A stretch of DNA of 64,000 nucleotides, taken from the NCBI RefSeq assembly GCF_047948215.1, contig NC_134458.1, forward strand, positions 138,554,536 to 138,618,535, read 5' to 3'. Origin of the DNA: Lycorma delicatula. Lineage: Eukaryota > Arthropoda > Insecta > Hemiptera > Fulgoridae. The notes under the pieces were generated by a model that was not told the DNA's origin, made no database searches, and saw nothing but the letters and a program-made list of their open reading frames with translations. The position numbers were made by a program, and so were the translations under genes. Below, one piece after another: positions 57,785-64,000 of the stretch; the stretch's first letter is position 1, and each line of letters opens with the position of its first letter.

Positions 57785-58440
57785 ACATAGTCACCAAGGT
57801 CCAACACGTGGAATCGTTTTAGCTTTCTAACGTCTTCACTATTGTCTAGATGGTTAATAACTAAATGGTTCACGAGATTGTTTAGCCGGAATTTATATTT
57901 TGTACCAAATCGCTGTATTTCTTCTCGAATATACGGTAAACCCAGATATTTGTGGATTCCACCGTTTATTATGAATCAAGACACCTTTGTTATACTCCTA
58001 AGTAATTTTTTTTTGTAATCTCTGTATTATCTCGACGTTTTTTCTGCTTGTAGTACCCCAAAGCTGGATCACATAGGTCTAAACTGGTTTCAAAATAGTC
58101 GTGTACAACTGCTTGTTAGATAGTGAAAGCTGTGATCTCTTGCTCAGCAACCAGTATATTTCCTTAAACTTAATATTCTTATTTTCTCTTTTCTCTTACA
58201 TGGACCTTCCATGTCAGACGACAATCCAGTTGAAGACCGAGGTTCCGTACATTTTGAGTATGCGGTATGAAAAAGCCATCGTGGTGGACCCATGGGTAGT
58301 TTGCTCTTTTCATTGCGAATGTCACATGACTCGGCTTCGCTTGTTTAACCGTAATCTTCCATCTCGATAGCTATCCGTTGATTTGTTCCGATTCAGATTG
58401 TAGTTTACTTGAAGCTAGAGCGATTCAAAATTGATAAAAC
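57785..58440 (-). pseudogene. Jockey-type reverse transcriptase C-terminal part
   Basis: Starting at about 58440 on the minus strand the translation gives LSRWKITVKQAKPSHVTFAM, then QNVRNLGLQLDCRLTWKVHV, IYWLLSKRSQLSLSNKQLYT and TILKPV-TYVIQLWGTTSRKN. Frameshifted relics of the post-polymerase region follow, ending LKRFHVLDL. The blocks NxxKSxHVTF, YLGxxLDxRLTWKxH, YWLLGRxSxLSLxNKxLLY and PIWTYGIQLWGT are characteristic of Jockey-clade LINEs. The catalytic YADD and the endonuclease are missing. At least two stops and shifts show it is dead. Confidence 0.8.
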
Positions 58441-59420
58441 TAATCGAAAAATATTAGAATCGAGTTCTAGTGTTTTTTGAGATAAAAGACTTATTTGCTC
58501 ATGGTACCAGAACTTACCCAAACTATTTAGCTATTATTTCATTATTTAATTTTTCAGTGTATTTTATGTAATTCATTTGATAGAATAATATTTTATTCGA
58601 AAGTAATAGAATTTTTTCTGCAACCAGGAGATAGGAAATTCACTTTTTCTTAATTCTTATAACATTAATCATTATTATTTTTAATCGATCAAAAAGCTGA
58701 AATAAATTGTTTAATGTTTTTACATCCTTTAAGTACAAAATAATAATAAACCCTGATAAAAAGTGGATTTTTGTAATATATGTATTTCAGAGGTCGATTT
58801 TTTGTATAAATAACTTTTAACGTAATTTATAAAATTTTCTAGTTTATGAAAAAGGAGATTGATTTTGTTTATATCTGTTTAAAAATTCGAAAACAAAGGA
58901 GTAGGTAAACAATGTGTTTATGTAATATTTAAATCCATATGTTTATATTTATGAATTTTTGATCTTTGCTAAAAAGTAGTCATTTATTCTTAAAAAAAAT
59001 AAATAATAATAACAATATTCACCTCTTCAAATCAGACTACAGAATTGTTTTCCTTGTAATTTGAAGTTATACTTAAAGGAAGTATAGTGATATAACTATA
59101 GCTTACAAGGAATGATTTATTTATTTTGCCAAATTTAACGATTTGCCAACCGAATCATCTAAAAAAGTGTCTCACCAATCTATTTAAAATAAAATTAGAA
59201 TATTATCTTCTACAAGATTTTTTAAATAATAAATAAAAATTATGCATCTCCATTTATCGTGTACATAAATATAAGCTCCGATAATTTAAACAACTTCTGA
59301 GTTATTTATAGTGTTATTTTATATGTACTACCCATTATGTATACTTTAATATCTTTTGAAGTTTTTATAATTTAAATTATCAATATAGATATAAATCACA
59401 CTTATTTTTTTATTTTATAA
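58441..59420. other. AT-rich stretch without a recognised gene
   Basis: Nothing supportable seen. Confidence 0.45.
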
Positions 59421-59559
59421 TCTATACTATTATATAAAGAGAAAGAGGATTTTTGTTTGTTCGGGATAAACAAAAAATTACTCGACGCAACCAAATTTTT
59501 ACCCATGTTTCTTGGCATAACTGAGAAGAGTTTTAGATATTTCTCATGTTGAAAAAAAG

Positions 59560-59560
59560 T

Positions 59561-59611
<51 letters not shown>
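59560..59611. repeat. (AC)n(AT)n microsatellite
   Basis: About 8 AC units, then about 17 AT units, inside the Helitron. Confidence 0.95.
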
Positions 59612-59612
<1 letters not shown>

Positions 59613-60699
59613 GCATGTAGTAGTGGAGATTTGCCGGTTGAAGCACAAACTTTTAATGAATTAATTAACTGTGAACTGAGAGTCTCTATCACTGTGTGAG
59701 CTGAGTTTGAACTGAATGATTCGAATCAATCAAATTAATAATATTACAAAAATAATAGAATTAGATTTAAGTTAAAGAAAATAATATTAAATAAGTTTTA
59801 AAAATTTCTGTTTAACAAAAATGGGCTTCTCGAGGGGACTGCGTGTGAGGCTAGAGTGGTGAGGTGATGTGAGTACCTCGTGCTAGGCTAGACCAATCAT
59901 CACTATCAACTGGTGACAAACGGGGTGCCCCTGGGGTGCTGTTTTGGGAGGTCCAATGGGGTTTTCTTATAATACCTCTGCAAACAATAGTCCGATTTTC
60001 AAAATTCAAACGGCGTATGTTAGTAGGTTGAAGGTTAACTTTTGCATCCATTAGGCACTCTCTCAATCAAACAGATCACGGTTATTCGGAAATGTTATAT
60101 CTTGGCAATTTACTTTTCAATTTTCAAAATTCAAATGGGGTATTTGCGTAGGGGTGTTGGCATTGAAATTCAAACGGGATGTTGGCTGTCCGCTAGACGG
60201 CAGACACGTTGTGGTGAGCTTCACGTAACAATTTTTTTATAGTTCAGTGTACTTAATCACGAGAGTGTACGCTGCTGATACCTGTTAATTATTAAAAAAT
60301 TAGACAATTTTAATCTTGTTTCTTTGATATACGTATAGTAGTTAGGTCAATGCAGTTTTATTCGATTTCTTATGTAATATGGTATATTGGTTCTGTGATA
60401 GTCGATAAATATTTGGTTATTCATTTTGAGACTTTTTTCGAATTATTGAATAACATCTAGATCTTATTATATTAGGAAACGTTTGTTTGTACGTTGGCAA
60501 AACTTTTAAGCACCGCTAAACTAATCGCTACCAAATTTTAACAGTAGCTTCATTATGTAGTTCGGAGTCTCATAGGCTATATTAAGATGAAAAACTATTT
60601 AAAAGTGTAAATAATAAATAATCCGTTACGGTGCTGCACTTCTCATTCGGGCCGCTCCTTTCTTTTGGTGAGCCGCTCCCAAAATATTTTTCAATAGAA

Positions 60700-61390
60700 A
60701 TGTTTTCAATAAAGGTCTTATTGAAATTGAAGACAAGTCTTGGTAAAACATATGTATGTGATTTCGGTTTACCACCGCCAATTCGTGATGAACAAGATAA
60801 TGAAAACCCTTAGGACACAATGTTCCGAAATATTTTTAATATCGATGAACTTCAAGAGTACATAAATATTAATCTTTCTAAATTAGAACTAGATCAGCAC
60901 CAATCATATAATTCCATCACTCGCAATATTCATACTGACAAAAAAAAAGTATATATTTTTTTAGATGCTCCTGGAGGCACTGGGAAAACCTTTTGATTAA
61001 TTTACTTCTCGCATATTTTCGATGGATAGGTAGCTTGGCTCTCGGTGTAGCATCATCAGGCATCGCTGTGACGCTCCTCGCTGGTGATAGGACTGCTCAT
61101 TGAACTTTTAAATTGCCGTTAAATGTCTCGTGGACAACAGTCAGTTTGCTCTATACGTAAAAATGGTTCTCTTATGGTGAAATTTTCCAAGATAAAAGAC
61201 TTATTGTACGGGATGAATGCACCATGATTCATCGATCTCACGTTGACGCGACGAACCGTAATCTCAGACTTACATTACGCGATAAGTTAATGGGAGGAAT
61301 AACTTTTGTCGTTGCTGGAGATTTTCGTCAAAGTTTGCCAGTGCTTACAAAGCCGCGACGGAGGATGCTAGTTGTAAATAAAATACTGTG
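60700..61390 (+). pseudogene. Helitron helicase (Pif1-like) remnant
   Basis: Pre-motif sequence resembling LGKTYVCDFGLPPPIRDEQD is followed by MFRNIFNIDELQEYININLS from 60820, then VYIFLDAPGGTGKTF (Walker A). A one-base loss then shifts the frame; LINLLLAYFR continues in another frame. Later come a decayed motif Ia (LALGVASSGIAVTLLAGDRT), motif II LIVRDECTM and motif III GGITFVVAGDFRQSLPV. The last motifs are missing. It is more complete in the middle than the copy at 7856-8839, and the two do not overlap enough to call them the same family. Confidence 0.8.
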
Positions 61391-61400
61391 ATGCTGTTCT

Positions 61401-63773
61401 GATCAAAATTTTACAATAATTTCCCTTGATCCGTCCAGGCAGATGCTGAGGCAGTTCCTTTTATTATCCGTGGAGTAATATACCGACTCATGCCTGACGT
61501 AATCTGTATAATTTATTATTTAATGGTTATAATTGAAGGGCTATTTATTTACTGATATTCGGGTTATCGCAATGGATTTTGCTTCCTAGGCCTGGCGGTT
61601 GGGGTACGGGAGCAGTAGCAAAACCACAAGAATTATTACCGATATTTTCAACATTTATTCCATATTTGAAAAGGTAAAGATGACAAAAATTACCATACAA
61701 TAACTTTTTATTCAAGTAGCGAAAAATAGTGTGATTTTAAATACTTTTTATAAAATCTTTTATTAAACAAAAGTTTGTAATTTGTTCGAATATTTACAGT
61801 TTCAATAAATTAGTTTGGAATATTTAACCGAATTCAAATGGATATTATATTCTTAATTAGATATTTATGATTTGTTGATATATATATATATATAAATGTG
61901 TGTATGTGTGTCTGTTTTTCATGTTTCAATCACTACTCTTCACCAAATAGACTTATTTTAATAACTATTTGACCGATTTTGGTAAACTTCTTATATTAGG
62001 AGATAAAATTCTTCTGTTGGTCCTTTTGTAAGTTTTTTCCACACACCATAACCAGAAGTTTCTTTACGAAAAACTACATCGTTTATATAAATAATTTGTA
62101 GTTATTTTTTCTTCTTTTTTTGTTGTAATTTTTTTGTTAGTTTTGATTGTTGTAGCGTAATGACAATGTTTCTGTTATTAAACTTACTTTTTCGCAATCA
62201 TTCAAGTAGATTATTGGAATAAAAATACATATTCCCTTATACCATAATGCCTCAGTTAATATTCGATAACAATCTCGTTTCATAATTTCTGTGTATTCCT
62301 TTTCTTGTATTTTTATCAAGAAGCAGGTTTTTCTTGCCAACAACTTGTTTTACGCGAACACCGTTTTTTTTGTCAGTCATTTAAAAAAAAAAACCGTTTT
62401 TAAACGAACACCATTTACGCGAACACCGTTTTTTTATGGTCATTTTAAATAAAAATAAAACTAAAACCAACTAATATTAAAATACAATGACTAAATCGAG
62501 TTATAGAAAAAAACATTTTTAAATTCTTTTTAAATTTCAACTTATTTAAGCCTCTGACAAATTAGCTCGTTAATAATTATTTTGGCGACTGATTTAATTT
62601 GACATCGATTTCTAATAGTCGAAATATTAAAAAAAATGTATAAAAGTTGTCTTTCAATTTTTAGGATGGTTTCTTAAGTCATTTTTTAAAGTTTATTATC
62701 TGTTTTTTAAACAAATGATTGTAAGGTTAAGCATATTTCTCAACTTTTATTATTGATGAGAGTTTAAATTTTAAATGAACGTACAAATATCGGGGAAGTT
62801 TAGCAATATCTTCTTTTTGTCTTCAATTGTATTCTATAAATGAGTGTTACTTCTGAATAAAACTAAAATATGTTTTAACAATAGAATATTTCATATCAAT
62901 TTTAAGTAGTGTAATTTTGGCCTAATTGTTCACTGAACTGTTATTTCATTTTAAATTATCTTACGGCTGAAAAATACATTTTTTAAGATTGTAGAGAATA
63001 ATGAAAAAACATAATGGTTCATTATTATTCTTATATGTTATTCGTAATTTTATTTATTTTACATTTATATTTTATGTAAATTCTATTAATAATTTACGTA
63101 CTTTTCTAGATTTATTGAACTAAAATATTCTTCAACGCATACAATTTATATTAAAATAAGTTAAGGAATACAGTAGTATATAATGAGAATAAATTAACCA
63201 TTATTTACATAACTTCCTGCACATAAACACACACACACACACACAAGTCACCTGCTCAACTGGAATGTAGAATACACGTACACCTGGCAGGATAGTTGTT
63301 TTCATACAATATAACTTTAAACAGCTTTGTGAGTGTATATATATATATATTGAGTGGTTATGTATATGGTTAATTTGCATGTTCCTCCAGTATTGAACTG
63401 TAACCTTAATTTTTGTTAATGCAACACTACTTAAAGTAGTAGTGGTGTTGTGTGAACATTATCTATTGACCACCTGATCATAAGAGGCTCTCTGTGCGAG
63501 GGGGCTTTGCAAACTTACGATTTAAGTCTTTTTTTAATAACTTTATTTTTATAAAAATATTAAATACGGTAAGGATTCAGCTATTATCAACAAAACTTAA
63601 AATATATCTCAAGTCCTTTCGGTTTTTACTCCCATCAGGAGATATATACTCGTATATTTGTATAAAATATGGTTCCACTTTCCAACAGTTTTAAAAGTAT
63701 ATATCCGAGTACTTTCAGAGCCGTTACTCCATCAATAGGGATTTCCCAAAAGATATTGATTCAAATTCAAACG
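61401..63773. other. AT-rich stretch with short tandem motifs and microsatellites
   Basis: TTTACGCGAACACCGTTTTT occurs twice between 62346 and 62437, once after ACTTG and once after ACACCA. TA and TG runs lie near 61879 and 63336, and a CA run at 63226-63245. No gene recognised. Confidence 0.45.
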
Positions 63774-64000
63774 TATAATCGTATTTAAATTAAAATTGTT
63801 ACGTTCATAATAGTCGGTCGTCAAGAAATAAAATTATATTGTACGTCAATAAGACCGTAACGTCATGTTCGCAAGATATTTGCGACTATTATCTGACGTT
63901 ACGGCTATGACGTTACGGTCTTATTGACGTACAATTTAATTTAATTTCTTGACGACCGACTATTATGAACGTAACAGTTTTTTATTTAAATACAATTATA
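63774..64000. mobile_element. Fold-back element at the window edge
   Basis: Core arms 63798-63866 and 63907-63975 are inverted copies of 69 bp with two mismatches around a 40-bp spacer. After short unpaired gaps the inverted match continues outward (TATAATCGTATTTAAAT at 63774-63790 against ATTTAAATACAATTATA at 63984-64000) and reaches the last base of the window. The spacer repeats parts of the arm (GCGACTATTAT, TGACGTTACGG). No coding capacity. The full extent needs sequence beyond 64000. Confidence 0.85.

Larger units (their letters stand above)
59421..61400 (+). mobile_element. Helitron, second lineage, 3' end not found
   Basis: TCTATACTATTATATAAAGA after an A at 59420 is a classical Helitron 5' start, and the following TTTGTTTGTTCGGGATAAAC is typical sub-terminal sequence. 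A GC-richer part (59820-60240) has the block TTTTCAAAATTCAAA twice, about 130 bp apart. A helicase remnant in the same orientation follows. I could not find a hairpin plus CTRR end downstream, so the right border is open. Confidence 0.55.

Noticed and set aside
59402..59692. 96-codon minus-strand frame
   Set aside because: It runs through the AC/AT microsatellite and has no other protein character.
1..64000. CRISPR arrays, operons, ribosomal RNA genes
   Set aside because: No regularly spaced repeats, no bacterial gene organisation and no conserved rRNA segments; the content is eukaryotic.

Overview
The window is AT-rich, repeat-dense animal DNA with no bacterial-style gene layout. The mix of tRNA-derived SINEs, R1-like and Jockey-type non-LTR retrotransposons, mariner elements, Helitrons and long dinucleotide arrays fits an arthropod. 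An insect, perhaps a hemipteran, is my inference from repeat style; no single marker proves it. Nearly all recognisable protein sequence is broken transposable-element code. The one stretch that looks like a host gene is a 47-codon first coding exon on the minus strand (40152-40292). It opens with ATG and ends at a clean GTAAGT donor, so the rest of the gene lies toward lower coordinates across a long intron or outside the window. I could not identify the protein.

Layout, left half. 1736-3544 is a Kolobok-like DNA transposon between TTAA duplications. 5.5-6.9 kb holds two copies of a tRNA-derived SINE, here called SINE-A. From 7.4 to 11.4 kb a repeat (family Y) is split by a Helitron with one 3' end and two 5' ends, and by a 5'-truncated LINE. 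12.7-14.3 kb is a mariner interrupted by SINE-A. 15.1-16.0 kb has a fold-back element and a deleted transposon with a transposase tail. 17.7-18.2 kb is an unclassified repeat (family X). 20.4-21.2 kb is a hAT-type MITE whose insertion junction was later hit by a SINE-A. From 21.7 to 32 kb there are scattered copies of a second SINE (SINE-B), family Y, microsatellites and an apparently perfect 244-bp duplication.

Layout, right half. 34.7-36.1 kb is a second family X copy split by a second kind of mariner. 40.1-40.6 kb is the host exon with its 5' flank. 40.76-43.35 kb is a Helitron carrying an R1-like LINE derivative that has ORF1 but no reverse transcriptase. 45-46 kb has SINE-B pieces and family Z. 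48.4-51.9 kb is a transposon with roughly 190-bp inverted ends, interrupted by both a SINE-A and an R1-like LINE. 52.0-56.3 kb contains two inverted family Z copies around an LTR-like unit and a 56-bp palindrome. 56.9-58.4 kb has two minus-strand LINE tails. 59.4-61.4 kb is a second Helitron with a Pif1-type helicase remnant. The window ends inside a strong fold-back inverted repeat. No mobile element here looks able to move by itself. The clearest content is the relative order of insertions, plus two SINE families that end in the same 3' tail.
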